Below, piece by piece: positions 23,593-34,500 of a stretch of DNA of 64,000 nucleotides (positions are counted from its first letter, which is position 1; the number at the start of each line of letters is the position of its first letter). A program made the translations under genes and the position numbers. The stretch spans positions 138,810,433 to 138,874,432 of the forward strand of contig NC_073691.1 of NCBI RefSeq assembly GCF_029784155.1, given 5' to 3'. Below the pieces are notes generated by a model. It worked only from the letters and a program-made list of their open reading frames with translations, searched no databases and was not told the DNA's origin. This DNA comes from Uranotaenia lowii (taxonomy: Eukaryota > Arthropoda > Insecta > Diptera > Culicidae).

Positions 23593-24363
23593 TAGAGTGC
23601 CCCAAATGACCCGACTTTTGGAAAAGTTAGGTGCTTAAATTGATCCTAGGCTTAGTGTAAGATCTCATGTCAAATTTGGGCCAGATCGAATCACGGGAAG
23701 GGGTCGCTCAACAAGCCTGAAGTTTGTATGGGATTTTGAGACATTTTGTTCGGGAGAAACATGAAAAACCAGTGTTTTATCAATAGCTTTGGTTTCCTTC
23801 GGCCGATTTCTTATAAAAACGGGTTTTCTTAAAGCCCAAACTATGACAAATATTTTATCCAGAGACTACAAATCAATTCGAGTTAAAATAAAATAGTTAT
23901 TAGGCTTCAAAAATGGCTTAACATTTTCAAAGGCGGTATTCATCACGGTTAATAATGCGTTGAAATGTTCGAACGCGCCGACTGATTAACAATGATGAAT
24001 ACCACCCTTAAAAAAGTTAGTCCAGTTTTGATGCCTGATAACTATTTTATCTTATTTGGAATCAAATTTCAGTCTTTGGGTGAAATATTTGTCATGCTTT
24101 GAGCTTCAAGAAACCCCGTTTTTAAAAGAAATCGGCCGAAGGGGGCCAAAGTTATGCATGAAAAACTGGTTTTTCAAGTTTCTCCCGAACAAAATGTCTC
24201 AAAATCCCGTACAAACTTCAGGCTCGTTGAGCGACCCCTTCCCGTGATCCGATCTGGCCCAAATTTGGCATGAGATCTTGCACTAGGCCTAGGATCAATT
24301 TTAACCTGCGGCGCATAACATTTTACAGGTTTTGAATTTCCCATACAAATTTGGGGCAGTCTA
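23593..24363. mobile_element. hAT-like foldback element, complete, in intron 1
   Basis: A 771-bp element flanked by a perfect 8-bp direct repeat GCCTACAC (23585-23592 and 24364-24371). The tips are TAGAGTGCCCCAAATGACCC on the left and, inverted, TAGACTGCCCCAAATTTGTA on the right. Almost the whole element is two inverted arms that would form a long hairpin, with a short asymmetric centre near 23950. The 8-bp duplication and TAG-G tip point to the hAT superfamily. There is no transposase. Other copies: 44888-45659 (whole), 44268-44442 and 15405-15620 (fragments). Confidence 0.75.
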
Positions 24364-24371
24364 GCCTACAC

Positions 24372-25574
24372 CCATAGAAGAGGTTGCAAAAATTCAATGC
24401 CTATTTAGCAAATCTCTGTGCCGAAAATGCGCTGTGTCAAAGATATGTTTGAAGAAGCACTACTGGCTCGAGCTCCCTACCAAAATTAAGCATGACCACA
24501 AGGGAGACAAAAAAACATTATTTGGGATTTTTTTCCTATTGAATAATTCTTCCTAAAACAGGAAAATAAAAAAGAGAGACGTTTGGAAGTGAGAATCTAA
24601 CTCACATCACCATTTATATCGTCTTGCCAGTGGAACATAACGATTGGCACAATAAACGGCCAAATATACAAAAAAAAACGTCTTCAAAAACGACCGTGAT
24701 CCTTCCATGGCACATTCAAAGGTTTCTCAAAGTTAATACTCCGTTTTAGTTAGTTTTCAGGATCCGGAATCGTGCCATTAAGCGAAAACTGTGATAGAGT
24801 GTTTAAAAGTTAATAATGCTATTTTCTTACAGGAGGTGAAAAAATTGCTAAACTTGTCATAACTTCGATAAAAAAAGAAAATTTTGAGTTATTTTGAAGG
24901 TTAAGCTCCAGGAAATGAAAAACTTTAACAAAAAAAACCTTTGATTTAGATAAACAGTAGTTTATAGTATGAAATATAGAATCTCGTTTTTAAGCTTTTT
25001 TCTTCCTCAGATTTAAGTTTTTTTTGCCTTGAGAGCATAGGAGATGAAAGCTTAAATCTGAGGAAAAAAGCTTAAATCTGTCAAAAAAGGGGAAATCTCA
25101 GAGATGTGCTCCACACGGTTTGAATAACATTGCCGTGATGTGTTTTTTACCACATTCCTCACTATTCTTTAGTAGAAGCCGAAACAATATCTACAGTTGA
25201 TGTTTTTGCTTTCTAAAGTTGGACATATTTTATAGTTACGACGAACGTGTTAATTCGTTTTTCTTGTACTTAAATTGATCTTCATTCATAGAATTTTATG
25301 AATTTAATCAGAATGCAGCAAACATATCAATGTATTTTTTCCAGTTATAAGTTTCGCGGAGATTCTATAAACATGTGTTTGTTTTTGAGGAAGAAATTTT
25401 TCATAGGTAACAGATTTCGAAGGCAACAATTTGTCGTATTTTTGTCCGAATTCATTCCATTTGAACTCAGATATTCGTATTCCATTCTAAACAGACTGTT
25501 TCATATTCTTCTGTTTATAATTCGTGAACATGACCATCTAACACGTTTTCCAAATTTCTATTCCATTCAACTAG
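24372..25574 (+). other. Intron 1 of the transporter gene, last part, with one hairpin
   Basis: No gene. At 24989-25076 the segment AAGCTTTTTTCTTCCTCAGA and its continuation are mirrored by CTTAAATCTGAGGAAAAAAG, a perfect-looking arm of about 22 bp with a short loop. The intron ends TTCAACTAG at 25574. Confidence 0.55.
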
Positions 25575-25770
25575 ATCTATTGGCTCTTCACTCGTCATTT
25601 GGACCCTGAGCGGCGTTCTCTCAACCCTTGGAGCTCTGTGCTACGCCGAACTAGGAACATGCATCACTCGATCCGGGGGCGACTACGCCTATCTACTTGT
25701 TGCGTTCGGGCCACTTGTTGGATTTCTCCGGCTTTGGATGGCACTTCTCATCATTCGACCTACCACGCAG
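25575..25770 (+). CDS. LAT-type amino acid transporter (SLC7 family), coding exon 2
   Basis: Begins at the acceptor CTAG|A and continues the frame of exon 1. The reading is [20 protein letters not shown], then [20 protein letters not shown] and [20 protein letters not shown], ending RPTTQ. CYAELGT, SGGDYAY and LRLW...RP are landmark motifs of TM2 and TM3 in LAT-type transporters. The exon ends GCAG|GTTAGAAG at 25770, phase 0. A chance match is excluded by agreement of phase, acceptor, donor and three motifs. No stop is reached, so the gene continues. The next exon (expected to start with a valine/alanine-rich TM3-4 segment) was not found in the remaining 38 kb. Confidence 0.88.
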
Positions 25771-27651
25771 GTTAGAAGAATTTACTACCAGAGCATTTTA
25801 ACTTTTAAACAAGCATTTTAACTATTTTTTATTCTAAGAAGAAAAAAAAATGATTTTATGCACATTTCTCCTGTTTCATCCTACTTATTTATAAATTATC
25901 AGTTGATTTGAAATTAAATAGTATCAAAACTGAAACTCGATTTTTCGACCAGTCCCATCGAAAGTCATAAATACGGATGGGCTTAAATCAATTTCAAGCG
26001 CTGACGATCTGGTCGGTTGCATTGCAAGGACGCAGGACCCCATGGGTTGAGATAATTCCATTGCTTGTAAATGTTTATTCATTCTCGATACGACTGTCCA
26101 TTTAATCTCGCCTATCACGTGCAAAAGTCCAACCCGAATGCTCATTTCATGCTGCCTCTTTTATTTCCTCCCACATAGGTATCACAGCATTTAGGGTGAC
26201 TGCCCATGTCCTCGTCATCACGTTGCGAGTTTTCTTGAATGTTGCGTGTATCTGTTAGCCATTTGCCTAAAATGGCCTTTCTGGACAAGAATAGGTACAC
26301 AGTGGCAGAATGTGAATTTCAGTGAATGCTCTTGAATATGTCGACAAGATACTGGTCCCAACCCAGAGTGTCCGTTGAAATCCATGCTTTATTACAGGGT
26401 GGAAAAGTTGATTGGAGCTCAACCCTTATCTTCTAAATAGAAGCTATTCAGCTTTCAATCCAATACTTTGAAATTCACAGTGTGAATGTAGTTCCCAGTT
26501 AATTTTCACTTAATTGTGGATTTTAATAAAATTTTTAGAAACGTCGCTGGTGAACTGGCAACAAAACACATTCTTCCGGCTATCTAGTAGGTATTTCTCT
26601 TGTATTTGTCGGAAGTGATTGAATAAAGAAACAAACAAGTCCGGACTTCCAAAGTGAAATTTAGTGCTGGCACATTAATATATGGTACGGCGAGATGTAA
26701 CCGTTGTATTTAATGTTCAGAACACAAATTAAAACTGAATTAAAGAAAGACACCACAAAATTTTATTGTTTAACATATGTAATGAGTTATAACTTTGAAA
26801 GTGTTAAGAAGAGTTGTAAATGGAATTCTGAATTACAAATCTAAATACTGAATATGATTTTCATACTTGATACATTTTCTAGGGAAATACTCTTTCTTTC
26901 TTTCCAACATCTATAAAAATTAATGCTTACTTGCTTACTTCTCCTACCTTCTTTGATATTTTAAAAATCTCTTATTCTTTCTTAGTTTTGAGATTATCAC
27001 AAACTGAGAACAGTTTTTTTTTTCATTTAAATTTAAAATACTAATGAAAATGAGGTTAAGTTGATTTCCTCAATATTTTTTTATTTACATGTCACAAATC
27101 ATAACGCTATAAGAATCCTCCCCCTCATGTTTTTTAAATTTCGTTTTTCGAAGGTTAGTAAAAAGTGTTAACAAAACATTATTTAACCCTCATCCGCTTT
27201 AGATTTCATTACCCTAATCAGCACTAGGAGTGTCAATTTGACACTCCAAGCTAAAATCGTCATTACTTTTTTTTATATTTAACCGATTACAATGAAACTT
27301 ATATCACTAGAAACCTAATGTCAGTAAAATATGTTTAGAACATTATATATAGCTAAAGCTTAAAGTTTTCTCGTTATTCAGCATGAAAGAAAAAAAATCC
27401 GAAAAAACATTCCTCAGGAAAACTGCTGTAGTTCATATATTACACGTCCAATAAATATTTGCTTTATGCATATGAAAGCTGAAGTTAATGTCTACATCAT
27501 GAAGCTAAGAAACATTTTTTTAAACCAAAAAACGAACGACAAGTAACCATAACCACAAAAGTTTTGCATTTTTATAGCTTCATACCAACATTCAAGTGCT
27601 AAATTACACTATATCAGCACATCAAGGGCAATTTTGCCTTACAACAGTGCT
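25771..27651 (+). other. Intron 2 of the transporter gene, first part
   Basis: Starts GTTAGAAG. No gene recognised. A minus-strand frame at 25924-26145 ending GTGRKIEFQF has no known domain. GTCAATTTGACACTCC at about 27229 is a small palindromic repeat. Confidence 0.45.
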
Positions 27652-28529
27652 ACACACAAAAAAATAGCATGGTAAAATTCCTAAATCCGTGGTTTAAACG
27701 AACAACAGGCGACAATATTTTTGAGTCAAATATGTTTTGTTGTTTATAAAACCTTACGCATAGCTATTTTACAATGTGCTCAATTTGGCTGCGCATAGTA
27801 AATTCGACTGCGTTTTAGTAAAATTGTCAATGAAATGATGCATTGTTTTACTTCGTCCCTAGTAAAATTAATATGTTTCATGATGAAACTATAGTTTGTG
27901 TTATGATAAAAATTAGGAGGAGCGAGGAGCTTGATTTAAATAGTAAAATTACTATGTATGTTTGTTTTTTTATTGGCATGCATGCATTATGACATTATTT
28001 GAAACATGAAAATTCACACTTCCGACACACGTCGGTCAATGTTAGTGTGTTGTCCCGATGTTCTGAAATGATTTTCAAAGTTATGTAACTATAAAGCAGC
28101 TCAAAATTAGTTTTTTTTTACAAACGGGTTTGATGATTAATGATCCTGAATTAGTGTAAACAACAAGAATGTTTACCATAGTATAATTATCATACGCACT
28201 GATGTTTTTGAGTCAAATATGTTTTGTTCTCAAAAGTACCATGTGCGTAGTATTTTGTTGATATGAATTGGTGCCACAATGTCAAAATTACTATGCGGAC
28301 GATAGTTGTGATAGAAATTATGATGAAATTATCATGACCATAGTATTTTCGACAACAAACATTGAGAGTTATCGAAAATTACCAGGTACATAGTAATTTC
28401 AATATTGTTTCATGCGCACTTTCACAAAATCGATGTTAAACTTTTCGTGGTTGAAAATACTATAGCGCTGAAATGGTAAAATTATCATGACAGCGTCTTT
28501 GGGATGACCACTCAATTTTTCTCCGTGTA
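27652..28529. mobile_element. Probable MITE with CACGGAG-type tip and repeated TAGTAAAATTACTATG motifs
   Basis: Starts ACACACAAAAAAATAGCATG and ends with CAATTTTTCTCCGTGTA (inverse TACACGGAGAAAAATTG). Inside, short motifs around AGTAAAATTACTATG / ATAATTATCAT recur, and TTTTGAGTCAAATATGTTTT occurs twice (27719, 28206). The flanks (TTACACTATATCAGCACATC and the run of AGCATT-rich sequence at 28560-28760) look like another repeat that this one entered. The TIR match is weak. Confidence 0.4.
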
Positions 28530-29927
28530 TGATGCATCATATTAGAATTATACCATTCTTTTAAAATGCAACTAGCATTTTATCAGCTTTGCACAATGCT
28601 TTTGAATGCAATATAGCTGTAAATCAGAATAACAAATGCTATATTTTCTAAGCATTAAATTGGCATCACACAAGCTTGCTTCAATGCTTTTTTGCACTAT
28701 GTAAGCTCTACAGTGTTATTAGGCCAAAGCACATAAGCATTGATTGATGCTTAATTTAGAGCACCGGAAAGGATTAAAACCAGCATCGATTAGTAAAAAT
28801 TTCAAAGAAAAAAAATCGATACATAACGATGAGCATACCTCCTTCTTCCCCCATGTCAAAATTCATAACGTTCGAGCTTACTACGGTACATTCAGCTGAA
28901 TTTGATTAACATATTAATGACCGCGAAGGAATCTAACCCGGAAAAGACCAATATTCGGCATTCTGTTTCTCAGAAACCACCAGATCAAATTCCACAAAAT
29001 TGTTAGCTTTTAGCTTTTAGTGTTAATTTTGTAAAATAAAGTAAAATTAATAACATTGAAGTTATACTCATGTTAATGTATTAATTTGTTATCGTAAAAA
29101 GTTTATATTACAAGTTGTAAGTATTTAGTTTTTGTTTTCAATTACTTAGTTTGTACGCCAACTAAGCAAATATCAAATTAGAGAAGAGTTCATTACTGAA
29201 ACCGGCTTGAGCTTCACTTGGAGAAAAGTTTTCATAACCCAATTACATGCGGGTTTACCCAAAGGCCATGGTTATGATTGTCAGCTTCTCTACAGCACAC
29301 ACAGTTGGAAACAAACGCCATCGTCTTCGGCCTATTTGTGAACTCTATGATTAGAAGCACCAACAAAAATAATGACACATGTCCCAGCAAATCGTTGTCT
29401 ATTATCCAGAAACAGAACTTTTTTTATAATGTTGATGCTACTAGGAAATTGGCACGTCCTTCACAAAGTGCTCTCGCAAAAACGAACTACTTTTACTAGG
29501 CAACTAAATAGAATGATCTACTATGACAATATTCATTTCATGTAAATATTTTCATTTTATGTTTCATGCGTATACAAGAATATAGTCCATGTGTCTACCA
29601 TAAATACATAGGTATTTTGATACAATCTACATAATGCTGCTTGCTAGCCATTTTCTTTGATGATAAAGCAAAGTTTGAAAGAGGATCCTCTTTCTGTGGG
29701 CTGTAATTGGGGTGGTAATTAACGAGACAGCAACGTAAAGTTGTCTGTTTGGCCCCACTTTTCCATGCTTTGATTCTTACTTAATGAAATCTCGAAGCGT
29801 GAAATTTATTCAAAGTCAAATTTGTCCATTCATATTCCTAATCAAAAGCTTTAAAGGCTCTTCGTGCAATTTAAAAAAAACTTCTCGCATTCTTTTGTTT
29901 TGTAAATTCTTTATTTGAAGCGGCTGA
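28530..29927. other. Intron 2, AT-rich sequence before the provirus
   Basis: 28560-28760 is rich in AGCATT/AATGCT words and may be a decayed repeat. Nothing else recognised. Confidence 0.35.
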
Positions 29928-29931
29928 TGCC
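29928..29931. repeat. Target-site duplication TGCC, left copy (gypsy provirus)
   Basis: TGCC directly before the TGTAAT start of the left LTR, matched by TGCC at 41915-41918 after the right LTR. A 4-bp duplication is usual for Ty3/gypsy integrases. Confidence 0.8.
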
Positions 29932-30600
29932 TGTAATATATAGGTTTTACACCTTTGAAGGGGGTCTAATAAGACTTACCGGCTTAACTCCGTCTCAGGG
30001 GCTCCTACGCCTAATTTGGGGCAACTGTTGGCCTGGAGGTGTTTGGGAGCGGGTTTTTTTGGCCACCTCGATTGTGGTTGAGGCACTGTGAACCGAAGAT
30101 TTTTTTCTTTGGAGGTTCCACTTATCTCACTACGGGCCGTTCTTCTCCTTTCTGGCCACACGACACGTGCGCAAACGCTTTTTAGTGGTTTGTCTCCCAC
30201 GGCACTGGAGACCACGGCCGAACTAAAACCCCGACCAATCCTTGCTTTTTAGAGGCACCACGGATCGCGGAATACAGGGCGGAACGCCAATACAGAACCG
30301 AAGGGACTTTTTCCTCGTTTTCGAATAAACCGACCGACTTCGCTTGGATCGACACGTCTGGCTTCCTCAACGACTCACAAGCAAGAGAGCCTTTCAACCC
30401 TTTCGCTCCTCGTTTCCGGGGTTTTCCGCCTTATTTCGGAGTTCGCAAACTCCATAGTGAACGCAAACTCTTTTCTTTTACGCCCAAGCAGTTCTCTGCC
30501 AGAGGTTTTCAAGCCATTATTAACCGCCCCTTATTTCCCCCCAGACCATCTACGCTCTTTATATACAAATTAAATTAATGGGACATATTTACATGTTACA
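29932..30600 (-). repeat. Left LTR (3' LTR of the minus-strand provirus)
   Basis: 669 bp. On the + strand it runs from TGTAATATATAGG to ACATGTTACA, with TG/CA tips. A G-rich tract (CGGGGGTAAA on the minus strand at 30601-30610) sits just inside and is the likely polypurine tract. This LTR is the uninterrupted version and shows the empty site of the Helitron in the other LTR (CAAATTAAATT at 30566-30576). Frames within it are not genes. Confidence 0.9.
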
Positions 30601-31582
30601 TTTACCCCCGATTCAGAGAAAAAAAAAAGACGACAAGTTTTTTTTTAAATTAATAAATCAAATAACATGTAACAACATGCCAAAAGAACTAAATAAATAC
30701 AAATCGAAAATTATTCTAGAAAAGCAAAAAAAAATTTAATTTTATTAAACTAAACAATTACTCTAACACCCCAAAATTAATCAATCTAATTCAAAGTCGT
30801 CTGAACTCGGTTTCTTTAGTTAGTCGAGGATTCATCTTGGGGTTCGCGCATGTGGGCGACCCCCGTAGTCTAGCAACGCCACTACGGTGAGTCTGAGGCC
30901 ACAATATATCGGACAGTTTGAATCCTCGATGAGCCCTATCTGAGGGCCGCTGGTTGAGATTTATAATGTCCCGCAAATGATGTCAATAAATCTAATTTGA
31001 CCATCCTTCTGTCGTGGTCGGAAAAGTTCGTGAAGTGGATCAACGATTACGGAGTACGCGATATCCGTCCCATCAGGTCAGAAAGGTTAAGCAGATTTGG
31101 TCTCGTCCCCACAACCGGAGATCGCCAATTTCCCTATGTTGGCCATCTTTCTTTGAAAGATTCAAATAGTACGATTGACGATCGAGTTTTATTAAATATC
31201 AATTAAAACTTAGTTTTATTTGGCCGGCCTAAAAAAAAATCATCTCCTAGCTCAACAAGCGCGTGGGTTTTTTCCCCTTTTATAACACTCAACCGAAATG
31301 GTGAGTTACTAGAGGCAACCATTGCTCACTCACGTGACTGGAGGGTGGAATTTTCCGGAAAAGTCCTTACGATGCTCTCCTAATGAGAGGCTAATTGGAC
31401 GGAAACGGAAGGAGTTGCTACTCACCGATTGTAGCTCGCTCTCTCGACAAAAATTTGTGAGAGATTCAACAAGGTAGTAGTGGAATTGCGGGAGAGATGC
31501 CTACTCAATTTAACAACTATTCTAACCAATCAGGGACAAGATTGAGATGGTACTTAGTGAGTGATTTGAAATGTGAAAATAT
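30601..31582 (-). other. Region between pol and the 3' LTR of the provirus
   Basis: About 980 bp without an env-like frame. It holds a minus-strand TATAAAAGGGG (about 31284-31274) and, on the + strand, the 5S-rRNA-like stretch described separately. A tRNA-B-box-like AGTTTGAATCC (about 30918-30928) also lies on the + strand, but no convincing A box or cloverleaf goes with it. Confidence 0.5.
31040..31146 (+). repeat. Possible 5S rRNA-derived segment, antisense inside the provirus
   Basis: Read on the + strand, several blocks occur in the order found in insect 5S rRNA: CAACGA near the start, GTCCCATCA (5S: GTCCGATCA), GAAAGGTTAAGCAG (5S internal control region: GAAATTAAGCAG), GGAGATCGCC (5S: GGGACCGC) and GTTGGCC at the end. 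The span of about 100 bp is slightly shorter than the usual 120. The middle (31103-31118) aligns poorly, so a functional 5S gene is excluded. The comparison is by eye from memory. Confidence 0.4.
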
Positions 31583-34500
31583 TTACGGTTTGAGATGTTC
31601 TGCTGGCCATGTGCCTATGTTGCGTCCATCCAAATCTTCCAACTCATATGAGCTGGACCCATGCAGTGCAACCACACGACAGGGCAGATACATCGGTGCC
31701 AATTTCGCGTTGTAATATTCACCCGCGTTTGATTGTTTGAAATTTCTTCGATAAATACACTGACCGACTTTAAAAGACTCTGGTCGAGACTTTTTACGTA
31801 AATTGTAACACTTAGCACTTGTTTCGTAAGCTTTAAGTAAATTCTTTTTCACTATATCGTATATCTCTTCACTGATATTCGAATCATTTTCGGGAACATA
31901 ATCTTCTTTGTGACGCCAGCGGCTATGATCTGGGCCAGTTCTGGCAATCTCGTGTTTGTGCGTGACGAAATACGGCGTACAACCGGTAGCGGAATGCACC
32001 GTGTTGTTAAACACGTGTTGAATGTCGGCAATTCGGGTATCCCAACATCGCTGGTCCTTTTTACAGTATGTCCGAATGGCAGCATTAATGGAACGATTTA
32101 AGCGCTCCACTGGATTTCCTTGGCTGTGGTGGCGTGAGGTTGTCCAGTGTTTGACTTCAAATCGTTCCAGTAAGCTTCGAAAATCTTTAGACGTAAAAGT
32201 CGTGGCGTTGTCTGTTAACACGATCTCCGGGATCGAGTGTTTTAGAAACCATTCCTCGCGAAGAATTTTGCAAAGATTTCCTGACTCAACTCGTCGAACT
32301 GGATGAAGTTGACACCATTTGCTAAACAGGTCCTGAATCACCAAAATATGCATGAATCCTGATCGACTTTTCGGCAAAGGTCCAATGTAATCCATTGCAA
32401 CTATCTGCCAGGGGTGGTCTGCTATTTTCTGCTTACCCATCAGCGGCACAACCGGCACTGTGGCTGGTTTCGTCTCCTTACACACCGTACATTTCTGGAT
32501 TAATTTTCGAACTTCTGTTGCCATATGTGGCCAATAATAGCGAAGCTGAAGTCGTGACAGCGTCTTTTCCACTCCGAGATGAAAGCTTATTTCGTGTTCC
32601 TGCTCGATTATCTGCGTTCGGGTTTCCGGAGGTGGAACCATTTTCCACTCGAATCGTACGTCATATGGCTCCTCCTCAACGGCCACATACTTCCACAGCT
32701 GATCATCTTCGAAGCGAAAATCCGGATACTGTTCTGTGTTTTGCTGAACTTTATTCACTAATTCTTGGAACGTTGAACCCTGCTCAGCGCAAATGCTGCG
32801 CGACAGGGCATCAGGGACGACGTTGTCGACTCCTCGCCTGTGGATGATGGTCATATCTAAATGCTGCAGCTCCAAACTCCATCTGCTCAATCGAGATGAC
32901 GGTTTCCATTTGTTGTTCCGGATGTACTGCAAGGCCGAGGCATCCGTCACCAAGGTAAAGTGGCTGCCTTCTATATAACCCCAAAATTTGTCAATGGAAA
33001 GAAGTGTCGCTAATGCTTCCTTTTCGGTAGCCGAGTAGTTTTGTTGAGCCGAGTTGAGTTTCTGCGAGAAAAAGCTGATCACTTTCTCAGATCCAGCTTG
33101 CACCTGCGTTAGTACTCCCGCTACGGCTTTGTCGCTGGCATCTGTCTGGACAACAAACTCTAACTCAAAATCGGGGTTCGATAGAATTGGAGCGGTCACT
33201 AATTTCTCCTTGATTTTCCGGAACGCTTCTCCCGCTTCTGGAGTCCATTTCACTAATTTGGGTTTTCCTGCCAAAAGATCCGAGATGGGCACCGTTATCG
33301 TACTAAAATCCGAGACAAACCGGCGGTAATAGTTTACCATGCCTAAAAATCTACGGATTTGTCTTACGGTTCTCGGTGCTTCGAAGTCTAAAATTCCTTG
33401 GATTTTGGCGGGATCCGGGCGTAGACCATCACACGACAGCAAATAGCCTAAAAATGGCACTTCTGATCGGCAGAATTGGGACTTGTCGATGTTTATTGCC
33501 AAATTAGCATCAGCTAAACGATGAGCTACTTCTTCTAGAAGCCTGATATGCTCCTCAAAACTATCACTAGCCAGAATTATGTCGTCCAGGTACACGAATA
33601 CTTGTGGTTCCAGTGCACCGTTTCCCAGAATTCGGTCCATGAGACGGGATAATGTCGCAGGACTGTTACACAGACCGAAAGGAAGGCGGGTGTACTGGAA
33701 CAAGCCACGTCCCTGGATACAAAACGCTGTCAGTGGTTTTGATTCGCGCGATAGAGGAACTTGTAAGAAAGCATCTTTCAAGTCGATGGTACTAAGGTAA
33801 CGAGTTTTTCCTAGTCTTCCGAGTATTCGACCGATATGAGCAATCGGATAACTATCTCGTTTAGTACGCTCATTTAATTTGCGAGCGTCCAAACAGAGAC
33901 GCACTGTACCATTGGGTTTCTTAATGGGAACTGCATTTAATGACCATTCTGAATGAGATTCTTCAATGATCCCTAACTGTAAAAGTCTATTTATTTCTTC
34001 ATTTAATTTTTTCTGGATCACCGGAGAAAACGGAAAGGGCATAACTCGAACGGGCGCGATATCCTTAAACTCTTCTTTAATTTCTATACGGTGTTCAATT
34101 AGTGGAGTTACTTCTAGAACATCAGCTATCGCGGGTTTCAAAATACGTTTGATGCGTTCAATTTCTTCACTTTGATCCTCAGTTAACTCAATAAGCTTCG
34201 ATTCTGACTCTGGAGAAAGAGATTCATTGATTTGACAAATCATTTCCTCCCCTTTCAAAATGTGGATTTCGAAAGCATTGAAGAAATCCATTCCTGCGAT
34301 GCATTCTACCGGAAGAGCCTCAACGACTGTTGTTTCTACAATTCTAGTTTGATTTCCATATTGATATGGAAGATAAACGGTACCAATTACTTTTAGTGTA
34401 TCACCGGACGCGCTAGTTAATCTCACGTTGCTAGGATGAATCTTAGTTCCTAATCCTTGCCAAATACGTGCTGTCTGAAGTGAAATCAGAGTTTTCTGAC

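Noticed and set aside
25924..26145. Minus-strand frame of 73 codons just after exon 2
   Set aside because: No recognisable domain; it opens near exon 2 but on the opposite strand, and no splice partner is visible.
29278..29499. Candidate exon 3 of the transporter
   Set aside because: The reading does not match the expected TM3-TM4 segment and lacks a suitable acceptor.
29976..30397. Open frames in the left LTR, repeated at 39000-39421
   Set aside because: They lie entirely within the LTRs and are identical by descent; no protein family is recognisable.
30880..30945. tRNA-like sequence in the provirus 3' region
   Set aside because: Only a B-box-like word is present; no A box at proper distance and no cloverleaf.
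30601..31582. An env gene after pol
   Set aside because: No frame of adequate length, no signal peptide or transmembrane segment.
31910..34175. Numerous + strand frames across the pol region
   Set aside because: Antisense shadows of the intact minus-strand pol gene.
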